Source: Planctomycetia bacterium (GTDB taxonomy: Bacteria; Planctomycetota; UBA8108; SXIK01). From it: a DNA stretch of 61,564 nucleotides. The translations under genes were made by a program, and so were the position numbers. The stretch lies in assembly GCA_005772855.1 (NCBI GenBank), contig SXIK01000137.1, positions 1 through 61,564 on the forward strand, given 5' to 3'. The notes below the pieces were generated by a model. It saw only the letters and a program-made list of their open reading frames with translations, did no database searches and was not told the DNA's origin. Positions 25,956-33,786 of this stretch are shown in pieces. How positions within the stretch are numbered: position 1 is the stretch's first letter; each line of letters opens with the position of its first letter.

Positions 25956-27350
25956 TTGCAAATTCGAGATTACCTGGACCCCACCTGCTCGCCGGCAACA
26001 AGGCCATCGTTGAGCGCCATGTCGCCCGCAACGCGGACGCTGCACGAATCGATCGACCGTGCAATCCGTCGCTCTGGCATTCCCTACCTGCACCCCGAGG
26101 GCCCCACACTGCAGCTCGATTTGCTTGGCTCTGAGCGCATGAAAGTGTGGCAAGAGGGGAAGGCCAGCTTCCTCTTCGACGGGGAAGGCTGCTGGTCGGA
26201 GCTACCACAGGTCTATGCCCGCTACGGGGTTGAAACCACTCGCAAGCTGCTCAGCGAGGTAAGGCGCCTCGAGAACGCAAGGGGAGCGATCCTCACCGAC
26301 TGCGGCATGCAAGCCTGCGCTCTGCTCTTCGACATCCTACTGAAGCCGGGAACGCACGCCCTATTGATGCGCCAAGTTTACAACAAGACCCGCAAGTACT
26401 GCGAGTTCCTCGCGAGCCGTCTCCGCAGCGAGGTCACCATTGTCGACGACGGTGACCTCGAGGCCAGGGAGGCCGAGGTGCGCCCGGAGACCGTCATGAT
26501 CTTCGCTGAGACCTACACCAACCCGCTCACGAGAGCCGTCGACCCGGAGCGTTTGGGGTCGCTCGTGGCCCAGCGAAGGCAGGAACGATCACCCGGCCTG
26601 CGGCTCGTGCTCGACGACACAATCGCCTCGCCCTGGGGTTCTGCAAGGCCCCTCCTCGACTGGCCAGGTGTCGACTTCGTGGTCGCCTCCGGAACAAAGT
26701 CGCTTGCCGGCCAGGACCGCGACCTGTGGGGCTATGTCGCCTCGAATCGCTGCGACTCCCTCAATGAGCTGATGGACCTGCAGGCAATGCGAGGCGGGAT
26801 TCTCGACTGGCGCAGGGCCGAAGCCATACTCGAGGGCCTCTCGAAAGCACGGGAAAACTTTGAGAGAAGGTCACAGACAGCTTCAAGAGTTGCCAGATTC
26901 CTCGCTTCACACCCCAGGGTGAGCGAGGCCCATCACCCGAGCCTCCCCTCGCACCCGGACCGGGCCGTGATTCATCGACACTACAAACTCTTCGGGTCCC
27001 TACTGAGCTTTCGCCTCAAGGACGCTGACGAGGAGCAAGCCAGGCATTTCTCCGATGTTCTCGCGACCTCCATCGTGCCCCGTTACGCCCTCAGCTTCGA
27101 TGGACTCACGACAAAGCTCAATCACCACCGGACTGTGAGCGAGTACTTCACTCCCGTCGCCGAGCTCGAGCGCGCTGGCATTGACCGCCTCGTGCGGGTC
27201 GGAATTGGGCTCGAGGAGGCTGACGACATCATTGCCTGCCTCAACTGGGCGCTCTGGCACCACGAGAGCGTGAGCGCGGAAGAGGTCGCAGGGTGGCAGG
27301 CCGCCAGGGCCCTGGATCTGGGGATTTACGAAGCTCGTGGCGGGGCTTAG
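25956..27350 (+). CDS. PLP-dependent Cys/Met metabolism-type enzyme
   Basis: The protein has 464 residues and belongs to the trans-sulfuration (Cys/Met metabolism PLP) fold. The PLP lysine is in VVASGTKSLAGQDRDLWGYV; TDCGMQACALLFDILL supplies the phosphate-binding loop and RLVLDDTIASPWGSARPL the Asp that contacts the pyridine nitrogen. C-terminal VRVGIGLEEADDIIACLNWAL is the usual family ending. The TTG at 25956 is preferred because GAGAGG lies 5 bases before it; a TTG at 25932 or an ATG at 26019 are alternatives. Family members are cystathionine gamma-synthases, beta/gamma-lyases or methionine gamma-lyases; the exact reaction cannot be told. The N-terminal 60 residues are atypical. Confidence 0.85.
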   Translation: MQIRDYLDPTCSPATRPSLSAMSPATRTLHESIDRAIRRSGIPYLHPEGPTLQLDLLGSERMKVWQEGKASFLFDGEGCWSELPQVYARYGVETTRKLLSEVRRLENARGAILTDCGMQACALLFDILLKPGTHALLMRQVYNKTRKYCEFLASRLRSEVTIVDDGDLEAREAEVRPETVMIFAETYTNPLTRAVDPERLGSLVAQRRQERSPGLRLVLDDTIASPWGSARPLLDWPGVDFVVASGTKSLAGQDRDLWGYVASNRCDSLNELMDLQAMRGGILDWRRAEAILEGLSKARENFERRSQTASRVARFLASHPRVSEAHHPSLPSHPDRAVIHRHYKLFGSLLSFRLKDADEEQARHFSDVLATSIVPRYALSFDGLTTKLNHHRTVSEYFTPVAELERAGIDRLVRVGIGLEEADDIIACLNWALWHHESVSAEEVAGWQAARALDLGIYEARGGA

Positions 27351-27428
27351 ACTCTACGCCCCTCGCGAATACACCCGTCGAGGCACCCAGCCCAAGAAAA
27401 CCAAGCAAAACATTTCCGGAGACTGCTC

Positions 27429-27869
27429 ATGGCCGTGATGGTCCTCGAGTTTCACAACTGGCGCAAGACGAAGGCTGATGACGACAATGAGCTGAAGGTC
27501 CTCTTTCTGTTCTCCCTTCAGCCCGAGGGAGAAAGACAGGGGAGAGTGAAGCTTGACCACACAAAAACCTTCTGGACCGAGGTTCGTCTCTCACGAGACC
27601 TCGGTAAACGGGGCCGCTGGGCTCCGCTCCCGGAGGAGCAGAAGGTGAAGGCCATGTTTCGGTTCGCACAGGAAAGGATCGTCGAGGCTGGCAGAAAGCT
27701 AAGGGAAGCGCCAATGTTTTGGACGCCGACCGGATCTCTCAAGGACGGGCCACCCTGGGATCTCTCCAAGACAACGTTCCCGAAGGCCCCGCCCATCGTT
27801 TTCGAGACTCGACCTCTGTCAGAGAGCTCGACCCTTCTGGCACGCAAGGCAGCGGGGTTAACCGCATGA
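27429..27869 (+). CDS. Hypothetical protein, 146 residues
   Basis: No family is recognised. The protein is soluble, basic in the middle and lacks a signal peptide or membrane segment. It has the features KVLFLFSLQPEGERQGRVKL, WTEVRLSRDLGKRGRWAPLP and a conserved-looking helical part (KAMFRFAQERIVEAGRKLRE). A ribosome site (GGAGA) lies about 8 bases before the ATG, which supports a real gene. Its last 12 bases overlap the 3' end of the convergent amidohydrolase gene. It lies 78 bases after the PLP enzyme and may share its transcript. Confidence 0.55.
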   Translation: MAVMVLEFHNWRKTKADDDNELKVLFLFSLQPEGERQGRVKLDHTKTFWTEVRLSRDLGKRGRWAPLPEEQKVKAMFRFAQERIVEAGRKLREAPMFWTPTGSLKDGPPWDLSKTTFPKAPPIVFETRPLSESSTLLARKAAGLTA

Positions 27870-29162
27870 TCGGCCCCACAACACTTGGCCGTCGACCATC
27901 GTAAACACAACGTCACCGGCCGAGGCAGAAAACACCATGGCAGACTCCGGCTCGGCATCCGCTGCGTGCTGAAGACGAGACAGGTCGACAGCAATAAGGT
28001 CAGCCCGCTTCCCGCATTCGATGGAGCCGATCACTTCTTCGAGCCCGAGAGTAGCAGCGCCCCCGAGCGTCAGGAGGCGTAGCGCCGCACGGGCGTCAAG
28101 CGATTCGAGGCCTCTGCGAGGAGCATCCGCCCTTGCCCGTTGAGCCAGGACCGCGAAACGAGCTTCCTCGAAGAGATCGCAGTTATTGTTCGAGACTGCA
28201 CCGTCTGTGCCGAGGCCTACACGCACGCCGGCCTCGAGCATCTCGAGAAGCGGCGCCGTTCCGTGGCAGAGTTTCGCATTCGACTTGGGACAGTGGACAA
28301 CGCTCGAACCCGAGTCGCGAAGCAGATCAAGGTCCCGTCCGTCGATGTCGATCGCATGGATGAGAAGAGGCCGGGCGGCCAGCAGACCTGTCCATGACAG
28401 GTACCGGATGGGGGACAGGCCCGGTGCTTGCCACGGAATCCCCCGATTCCGCAATCGATCCGCCATCGGGCCCGCGCCCTGCCGGATGAGAAGCCCCTCC
28501 GCTCGCGACTCCGCCGCATGGACAGCCACGGGCAAGCCCCGATCGAGCGCAAGTCGCGCCACGGCTCTGAAGAGCCGCTCCGAGACCGTGTAGGGAGCGT
28601 GAGGAGAGACACCCAGTCGCACCAGTTGGCTCGCGATCGGTCCCTGGCGATCCAGCTCTGCACAAAGGCCCTCCATGGCGGCTTCGCACCGAGAGTCCTC
28701 CGGGCCGAATACCTCCTGGTAGACGACCCCTCGTAGTCCCACCTCCGAAATCGCCCGGGTTACTTGCCCACTGGAGGAACAATCGCCCACGGTCGTCACG
28801 CCGGATCGAATCGCCTCGCTGGCCCCTTGCCGTGCGGAGGCGAGAAAATCGTCAGCAGCAAGAGTTTCCTTTTCAGCCGTTAGCCGCCGGATCCAGGCAA
28901 GGAAGTCGAGGTCCTCGAACCGACCGCGAAATCTGGTCAGCTCGAGATGCGTGTGGGCGTTGACCAAACCGGGGAGAAGAGCAACGTTTCCGAGGTCGAT
29001 CCTGCGCACCGCACCCGAAGACTCCTTGACAGCATCTCGCGGACCCACTTTCACTATTTGACCATCACGGATCAGTACCGCCCCTCGATAAATCGGCTCG
29101 CCCACAACCGGAAGTACCCACTCGGCGCTCAAGGAGAACTCGGGGACAGGTCCGGGCAGCAT
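27858..29162 (-). CDS. Amidohydrolase family protein (possible aminodeoxyfutalosine or related deaminase)
   Basis: The protein has 434 residues. The metal-dependent deaminase ligands are visible: LPGLVNAHTHLELTRFRGR (HxH), LPVAVHAAESRAE (His), LLIHAIDID (His) and VGLGTDGAVSNNN (Asp). The C-terminal domain ends with IECGKRADLIAVDL and VVFTMVDGQVL, typical of the TrzN/SsnA/MtaD subgroup. The motif LELTRFRGRFEDLDFLAWI resembles proteins annotated as aminofutalosine deaminase in the futalosine menaquinone pathway, but no other menaquinone gene is nearby, so the substrate stays open. It is encoded downstream of the sigma factor, with an intrinsic terminator on the minus strand between them. Confidence 0.85.
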   Translation of the reverse strand: MLPGPVPEFSLSAEWVLPVVGEPIYRGAVLIRDGQIVKVGPRDAVKESSGAVRRIDLGNVALLPGLVNAHTHLELTRFRGRFEDLDFLAWIRRLTAEKETLAADDFLASARQGASEAIRSGVTTVGDCSSSGQVTRAISEVGLRGVVYQEVFGPEDSRCEAAMEGLCAELDRQGPIASQLVRLGVSPHAPYTVSERLFRAVARLALDRGLPVAVHAAESRAEGLLIRQGAGPMADRLRNRGIPWQAPGLSPIRYLSWTGLLAARPLLIHAIDIDGRDLDLLRDSGSSVVHCPKSNAKLCHGTAPLLEMLEAGVRVGLGTDGAVSNNNCDLFEEARFAVLAQRARADAPRRGLESLDARAALRLLTLGGAATLGLEEVIGSIECGKRADLIAVDLSRLQHAADAEPESAMVFSASAGDVVFTMVDGQVLWGRSCG

Positions 29163-29190
29163 GGCAGCATTGTCATGGCCTTGAACGCCA

Positions 29191-29238
29191 AAAACAACAC
29201 GCCGGGCCCGGGCTGAAGGTTGCCCGAAGGCCCGGCGT
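29191..29238 (-). terminator. Strong intrinsic terminator of the sigma factor gene
   Basis: On the minus strand the arms ACGCCGGGCC (29238-29229) and GGCCCGGCGT (29208-29199) form a perfect 10-bp stem, extended inward by CGGGC/GCCCG (29226-29222 with 29213-29209). An 8-base loop closes it. It is followed by GTTGTTTTTGG. It lies 30 bases after the sigma factor stop and separates it from the amidohydrolase gene. Confidence 0.85.
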
Positions 29239-29269
29239 ATAGCGACGGAGGGGTCGTTGGGTAGGGCTA

Positions 29270-30502
29270 CTAGTTCCGAGTCAAGGTCTGCCCGCTCACG
29301 ACGGTGTCAAGGTCTTCATAAACCTCCATCAAGTCCTGCGAGCGCCGCATCCTGGCGAGCGCCTCCTGTTCAATCTGGCGAATGCGCTCTCTCGAGAGTT
29401 TCAGCTGCACTCCGATCTCCTCCAGGGTTTGCGCCCTTTCCCCGGCCAAACCAAATCGTCGCTGAACAATATCACGCTCGCGGGAATTGAGTTCCTTGAG
29501 CGCGTCCTGTACGCGATTTGGAATCACACCGGTGTGAAGCTCCTCGCCCAGCTCGGGGTGTGAGGAGTCCTTCACGTCGAAGGCATGGCGATCGCTCGAA
29601 TCTTCCGATTCCCCGTAGGAGAAGAGGACAGTTTCGCCCATGATCTTGCGAACACGCTCTCTCTCCACCGGATTCATGGTGCTCTGCACCTTTCGAAGCT
29701 CCTCCTGAACCGCCTGCGGCACACGAATCATGCGGGACTTGTCGATCAGGCTTTTCCTTATGGACTGGCGAATCCAATAGGTAGCGTAGGTCGAGAAGCG
29801 GATATCTCTCGTTGCATCGTAACGGTAGACGGCTTTTTGCAGGCCCAAGACACCTTCCTGGAACAAGTCACTCCGCCTCATACCGCTGGGTTGATAGCGA
29901 AAGACCTCCTTCATAACCAGCCGGAAGTTGGGCATAACGAGACGTTCACGCTCTGTCTCGAGAGCCTCCATTACCTTGCGAAGGATTCGCTCCACCTTGC
30001 GAAAGTACTCGAGCTGAAAAAGCGTGCTCTTTGGACGCAGGGTCAGCACCTCTCTGGACCACTGGGTAAGGGTCTCGGGATCCAGCGTGTAGGTCAGAAG
30101 GATCTTGGCGCCCGTCTTGAGTGCCAAGACCGCTCTCTTCGATTGCTTTGATGCGAGTGCCTCGGCCTTGAGCAACGCCTTTGAAGCCAATTCGTAGTCA
30201 GTCGCCATGCGGTTTCGCAAGGACAGCCAAGAGAACATGAGTCCAGCGCCTTCGCGCACACCAACCATTCGAGCGAGGAACCTGTGATAGCCCATGGGGT
30301 GCAAGGGCAGCAGCTTGATGAGCCGATCAAGACAGACGCGTATGCGCCTTCCACTCTTGAGCTCCTGCGACTTGGTGAGTAGAGCTTCCACGGGGATCTC
30401 GAGGTCGGAGAACGAAAGCACTTTCGACTTCCCCTTCCTGGCCGCACTTGCCAGGACGTTCGCGATCTTTTTTCGTCGTGCAATGGCTGGACTCTTCGAC
30501 AT
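29270..30502 (-). CDS. RNA polymerase sigma-70 family factor with long N-terminal extension
   Basis: The protein has 410 residues. Region 2 lies near residues 195-270 (LVMPNFRLVMKEVFRY, SDLFQEGVLGLQKAVYRYD and FSTYATYWIRQSIRK). A short region 3 follows (RMIRVPQAVQEELRK). Region 4 is near residues 340-400 (LNSRERDIVQRRFGL, TLEEIGVQLKLSRERIRQIEQ). The first 190 residues are a basic, helical extension that lacks sigma region 1.1 and is not recognised. The ribosome site AGGAGGAG sits about 8 bases before the ATG at 30502. This is a group 2/3-type alternative sigma factor. Its own terminator shows it is a separate unit. The target regulon is unknown. Confidence 0.88.
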   Translation of the reverse strand: MSKSPAIARRKKIANVLASAARKGKSKVLSFSDLEIPVEALLTKSQELKSGRRIRVCLDRLIKLLPLHPMGYHRFLARMVGVREGAGLMFSWLSLRNRMATDYELASKALLKAEALASKQSKRAVLALKTGAKILLTYTLDPETLTQWSREVLTLRPKSTLFQLEYFRKVERILRKVMEALETERERLVMPNFRLVMKEVFRYQPSGMRRSDLFQEGVLGLQKAVYRYDATRDIRFSTYATYWIRQSIRKSLIDKSRMIRVPQAVQEELRKVQSTMNPVERERVRKIMGETVLFSYGESEDSSDRHAFDVKDSSHPELGEELHTGVIPNRVQDALKELNSRERDIVQRRFGLAGERAQTLEEIGVQLKLSRERIRQIEQEALARMRRSQDLMEVYEDLDTVVSGQTLTRN

Positions 30503-30968
30503 GGGAATCTCCTCCTACTTGCGCCTTGAGGGCCGAGACAGCCGACAATCGTCGGACAGACGCCGTTAGCAAGCTTCACCAATGAACCGCTCCAGAACGC
30601 TCTTCTTAACAAGAGCTATTGCCGACAGGAGCTCACTGGCATCTATGACGAGCAAAGCACGTTCCTGTTACAGACTATTCCGTTCCAATTGGAGGCGTGG
30701 ATTCGCAAGAAATTCGCCAGCGGCAGGATCGAGCGAGCCAAGACAGCCCGCTGGCGTGGTTTAAGACATGTCGCGAGGCATGAAAACACTTTAAGGCCAA
30801 CCGCTCTGATGCACGCTCTGGCGCTGTCGCCCACCCACATCACCGCCCGCCAGCCCCCAATTCACCTCTTCCAGGGCTGCCAGCTTTGCGCAGGTGTGCA
30901 GCAATGGACCGGGAAATGGCAGGCGGGGGACCCTGTCCCTGGCGAGCTTTGCCCCGTGACACGGGACA
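30503..30968. other. Intergenic region upstream of the sigma factor
   Basis: The gap is 466 bases with no convincing gene. It holds a CTCTT/AAGAG repeat pair near 30598-30613 and a 13-base palindrome at 30953-30965 just after the proline dehydrogenase stop. A clear sigma-70 promoter could not be picked out. Confidence 0.5.
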
Positions 30969-31895
30969 TCACGGATCGAGGTGCCCACGGTCGAGGACCG
31001 CGCCCGTAAAGAGGTTCTTCAGGATGTAGCCCGCCATGCGCGGGTTCTCTTTCAGACGGCGCAGGCTGTAGGCGTACCAATCCGGACCGTACGGGCAGTA
31101 GAGTCTCAGGGGGCTGGAAGCTCTCAGGATCTGCGATCGGAGCGCCTCTCCAACGCCCAGGAGCATCTGAAACTCGTACGACTCGGGCCCCACGCGCCTC
31201 GATCGCAAGAGTTCCTGGCACCTGTCAACAAGCCAGGAATCATGCGTCGCCATTGCAAGGTACCCGTCTCCATTCGCGACAAGAGCCACTATCTTCATGT
31301 AGTTCTCTCGAATTGCACGGCGATCCTTGAGTGCCACCGTTTCTGCCTCGTTGTAAATTCCCTTACAGACCCTTATGGCCGGCCGCAAAGCCAGGAGCTC
31401 CAGCACATCCTTCAAGCTGCGGTGCAAACAGGCTTGAATCGCGATGCCAATACGAGGAAACCCGGCGTGGGCATATCGATAGATTCGAAGAGTCGCATCG
31501 GTCGTCGACGTATCCTCCATGTCGAGGAAGACCCCCACTTTCGAGCTGGCCGCCTTCTGTGTGACCTGGAGCAGGTGCTCAAGGGCCAACCTCTCGTCGA
31601 GCCGGAGGCCCAGGAGAGATAGTTTGACGCTCACCTCGGGAGAATCTCCGGTGCCAGAAATCTCCTGAATAACGCGTAGGTATTCCTCGGTCGCGCGCTG
31701 GGCTTCTTCGGGGCTCGCGACGTTCTCACCGAGGACGTCAACTGTCGTCCGAAGCCCTTCGGAGTGAAGCCTCTTGACAACCCGCAGTAGCCCTTCGCGA
31801 GTCTCCCCGGCGATGTAACGTCCGGCCACGCGTCGCAACAGGGAGCGAGGTACGAGCGGAAGCGAACTCAGGATAGCGCTGTGAAAAAGATTCAT
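30969..31895 (-). CDS. putA: Proline dehydrogenase
   Basis: The protein has 308 residues, the monofunctional PRODH size (the first half of the PutA reaction). It oxidises L-proline to pyrroline-5-carboxylate with FAD on a TIM barrel. Visible motifs are TTVDVLGENVASPEEAQRA, SVKLSLLGL, GVFLDMEDTSTTDATLRIYR, CKGIYNEAETVALKDR and the C-terminal YCPYGPDWYAYSLRRLKENP with the substrate-binding Arg pair. The ATG at 31895 gives the family-typical start MNLFHSAILSSLPLVPRSLL; a start at 31940 would add 15 residues. It is the last gene of the ECF sigma operon, 52 bases after the coiled-coil gene. The P5C dehydrogenase partner is not in the window. Confidence 0.9.
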   Translation of the reverse strand: MNLFHSAILSSLPLVPRSLLRRVAGRYIAGETREGLLRVVKRLHSEGLRTTVDVLGENVASPEEAQRATEEYLRVIQEISGTGDSPEVSVKLSLLGLRLDERLALEHLLQVTQKAASSKVGVFLDMEDTSTTDATLRIYRYAHAGFPRIGIAIQACLHRSLKDVLELLALRPAIRVCKGIYNEAETVALKDRRAIRENYMKIVALVANGDGYLAMATHDSWLVDRCQELLRSRRVGPESYEFQMLLGVGEALRSQILRASSPLRLYCPYGPDWYAYSLRRLKENPRMAGYILKNLFTGAVLDRGHLDP

Positions 31896-31947
31896 GGCGT
31901 CGGTGAACGCCCTTCTATTACAGCCAGGTTCTCGGCGCAAGCGCCGC

Positions 31948-32646
31948 TTACTTCTGCTCGGCGGGGGCAGGTGCCGTTGGGCCCAGCAGTTCTCTCAGCT
32001 TCAACTCAACCCCCCTCTCGCGATCCCATCTGGAGCTGCGCGCATCGAGAGACCGCTTCAACGAATCGAGCTCCACACGAAGGCGATGGATCTGACGCTC
32101 TCGAGAGCTCTCACGCAATTCGAGCAGGTCGTGCAATACGCCCCTCAGATCGTTCTCCACCTCCAGGGACTGCCGTGCCCGTTTCTTCTCGGCCTCGTCG
32201 TCCCTCGTTGTGTCCACGCCCTTTTGTTTCTGGAGTTCTTTCCAGCGCAAGACCAGCTCGTCCTGTTTCTTGTGGAGTTGCTGGTGGCGGTCCTCCAGAG
32301 ACACTGCCCTCCTCGGCTCGGCCTTCACGGGGCCCTTCCGGTCAGGCTCGGGCCTGGCGGGCCTGCGCTCTCCATCCGACTCCAACTGACCCTTGACCCT
32401 CCTGAGCCTTTGTTCCAGCTCCGAGAGCTCTTTCCACAAAGCATCCTCAATTGCACGAATGCGCGCTTCCCGCTCGTCGTCCCGGCCCTGTTTCTCCCGA
32501 TCCACCGGCGGAGGGACGAGCGGCTTGCCTTCCTTGCGCTCCTCATTACCGGTGCTGGCAGGATCTGTGGGGGCCTGCGCGGCTAGTTGGAATACGAGGA
32601 GGGGCAGTGTCGCAATTGCCATCAACAAGCAACGAAGCTGCGACAT
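31948..32646 (-). CDS. Exported coiled-coil protein of unknown function
   Basis: The protein has 232 residues. A signal peptide (MSQLRCLLMAIATLPLLVFQ) ends near LAAQAPT. The rest is highly charged with long predicted coiled coils (IRAIEDALWKELSELEQRLR and LRVELDSLKRSLDARSS) and a Pro/Lys/Arg-rich linker in between. No enzymatic motif is visible. The ATG at 32646 shares one base with the stop of the anti-sigma gene (TGATG), so translation is coupled. It is probably periplasmic and may act with the anti-sigma factor in sensing or signalling, but this is inference from position only. Confidence 0.75.
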   Translation of the reverse strand: MSQLRCLLMAIATLPLLVFQLAAQAPTDPASTGNEERKEGKPLVPPPVDREKQGRDDEREARIRAIEDALWKELSELEQRLRRVKGQLESDGERRPARPEPDRKGPVKAEPRRAVSLEDRHQQLHKKQDELVLRWKELQKQKGVDTTRDDEAEKKRARQSLEVENDLRGVLHDLLELRESSRERQIHRLRVELDSLKRSLDARSSRWDRERGVELKLRELLGPTAPAPAEQK

Positions 32647-33134
32647 CACCAGGAGCCCTCGCCGAGCGCAAGAAGCTCGGTCTCGATCGCGTCCAGCTCG
32701 ATATCGACGGGGTCGACACCAAAAACCCTGGACGGACTTGCCCATCCAACCAGAAATGGTCCAGCATCGTGCAGACCGGGCGGCGTGTCACCCGCAGCCG
32801 CCACGGACCCCACGTCGCTCTGAGTCTCACTTTCCTTGAGCCTGCCAAGGACAATCCAGGCAGCCACAAGGAGCACAACAGCAGCGGCCACAACTCTCAA
32901 GAGGAGATTCCCACGCCGTGAGTGCCGCCCCAGTGACGAGGGACTTGCTCTTGAATCTGGCGCCATCACAGCCGAGATCCAGTCTCCAACCTCCCGCAGC
33001 TCCTGAAACTCACCGCGGCAACGCTGGCAAGCCCGGAGGTGCTCACCCAATCGAGCCGCTTCCGGGTGTGGTTCCCCGTAAACCATGGCGATGAGAACCG
33101 GTCGAAGCATCTTGCAATCCCTGCTCGATGCCAT
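32646..33134 (-). CDS. Membrane-anchored zf-HC2 anti-sigma factor
   Basis: The protein has 162 residues. The N-terminal zinc-binding anti-sigma motif is EHLRACQRCRGEF (H-x3-C-x2-C). One membrane helix follows near residues 78-98 (LLLRVVAAAVVLLVAAWIVL), then a short exported tail with VGWASPSRVFGVDPVDIELD. It should bind and hold the ECF sigma factor encoded immediately upstream. Its ATG at 33134 shares one base with the sigma factor stop (TGATG), the same coupling seen at its own 3' end. A start at 33170 would lie inside the sigma gene and is not favoured. Confidence 0.85.
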   Translation of the reverse strand: MASSRDCKMLRPVLIAMVYGEPHPEAARLGEHLRACQRCRGEFQELREVGDWISAVMAPDSRASPSSLGRHSRRGNLLLRVVAAAVVLLVAAWIVLGRLKESETQSDVGSVAAAGDTPPGLHDAGPFLVGWASPSRVFGVDPVDIELDAIETELLALGEGSW

Positions 33135-33739
33135 TATCCAGGCCTCCCGGGTGATCGTCCCTCGCCCCAACCCTCCTCGATGACCGCATGACGGATGCGC
33201 TTCATGGCCCTGTGCATTCTGCTGAGCACGGTATTCAAGGGGGCGCCCACTCGATTCGCTATCTCTCGAAACGGCAGCAACGCCTGAGTACGCAGCAGAA
33301 AAACCTCCCGCTCCGGAGCAGGCATTCGACGCATTACTTGCTGAACGAGCGCCGAAAGCTCTCGGCTCTCAAGACAGCGATGGGGAGTCTGTCCGCACGT
33401 GACCTCTAGCCTGGGCTCAATTCCTGCCACCGAGAGTTCGCTGAAAGATGCGGCCTGCGCACTGCGGCGCCGGATGACGTCCACGGAAACATTGCGTGCC
33501 ACGGCAAAGAGCCACGCCTCGATTCGAGGGTGGCAGATGAGGCCCTTGGCCCCTGCGAGAAGCCGCAGAAAAGTCTCTTGAAGACCTTCCTCAGCCAGAT
33601 CTCTCCGCCTGAAGCGTCCAAGAAAGTAGCGGAGTAGCGATTTCTCGTACCGGGCCACGAGCATCTGTGCGCCCCTCTTGTCCCCTGCCAGGTAGCTCTC
33701 GAGCAAGGCGCTGTCGGTCGGTGGCAAGCTGCGGTTCAT
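33134..33739 (-). CDS. ECF RNA polymerase sigma factor
   Basis: The protein has 201 residues. Region 2 has AGDKRGAQMLVARYEKSLLR, DLAEEGLQETFLRLLAG and HPRIEAWLFAVARNVSVDVI. Region 4 has QQVMRRMPAPEREVFLLRTQ and PFREIANRVGAPLNTVLSRM. A 30-residue linker separates them. It is the first gene of a four-gene unit with its anti-sigma factor, a coiled-coil exported protein and proline dehydrogenase. A weak possible promoter (TTGTAG, 16-base spacer, TAATGT) lies just before the ATG, which would leave almost no leader. The signal sensed is unknown. Confidence 0.9.
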   Translation of the reverse strand: MNRSLPPTDSALLESYLAGDKRGAQMLVARYEKSLLRYFLGRFRRRDLAEEGLQETFLRLLAGAKGLICHPRIEAWLFAVARNVSVDVIRRRSAQAASFSELSVAGIEPRLEVTCGQTPHRCLESRELSALVQQVMRRMPAPEREVFLLRTQALLPFREIANRVGAPLNTVLSRMHRAMKRIRHAVIEEGWGEGRSPGRPG

Positions 33740-33786
33740 TGCGACACATTAGAAATCGTTTGTCGCCCTACAATATTGCAAGAAAA

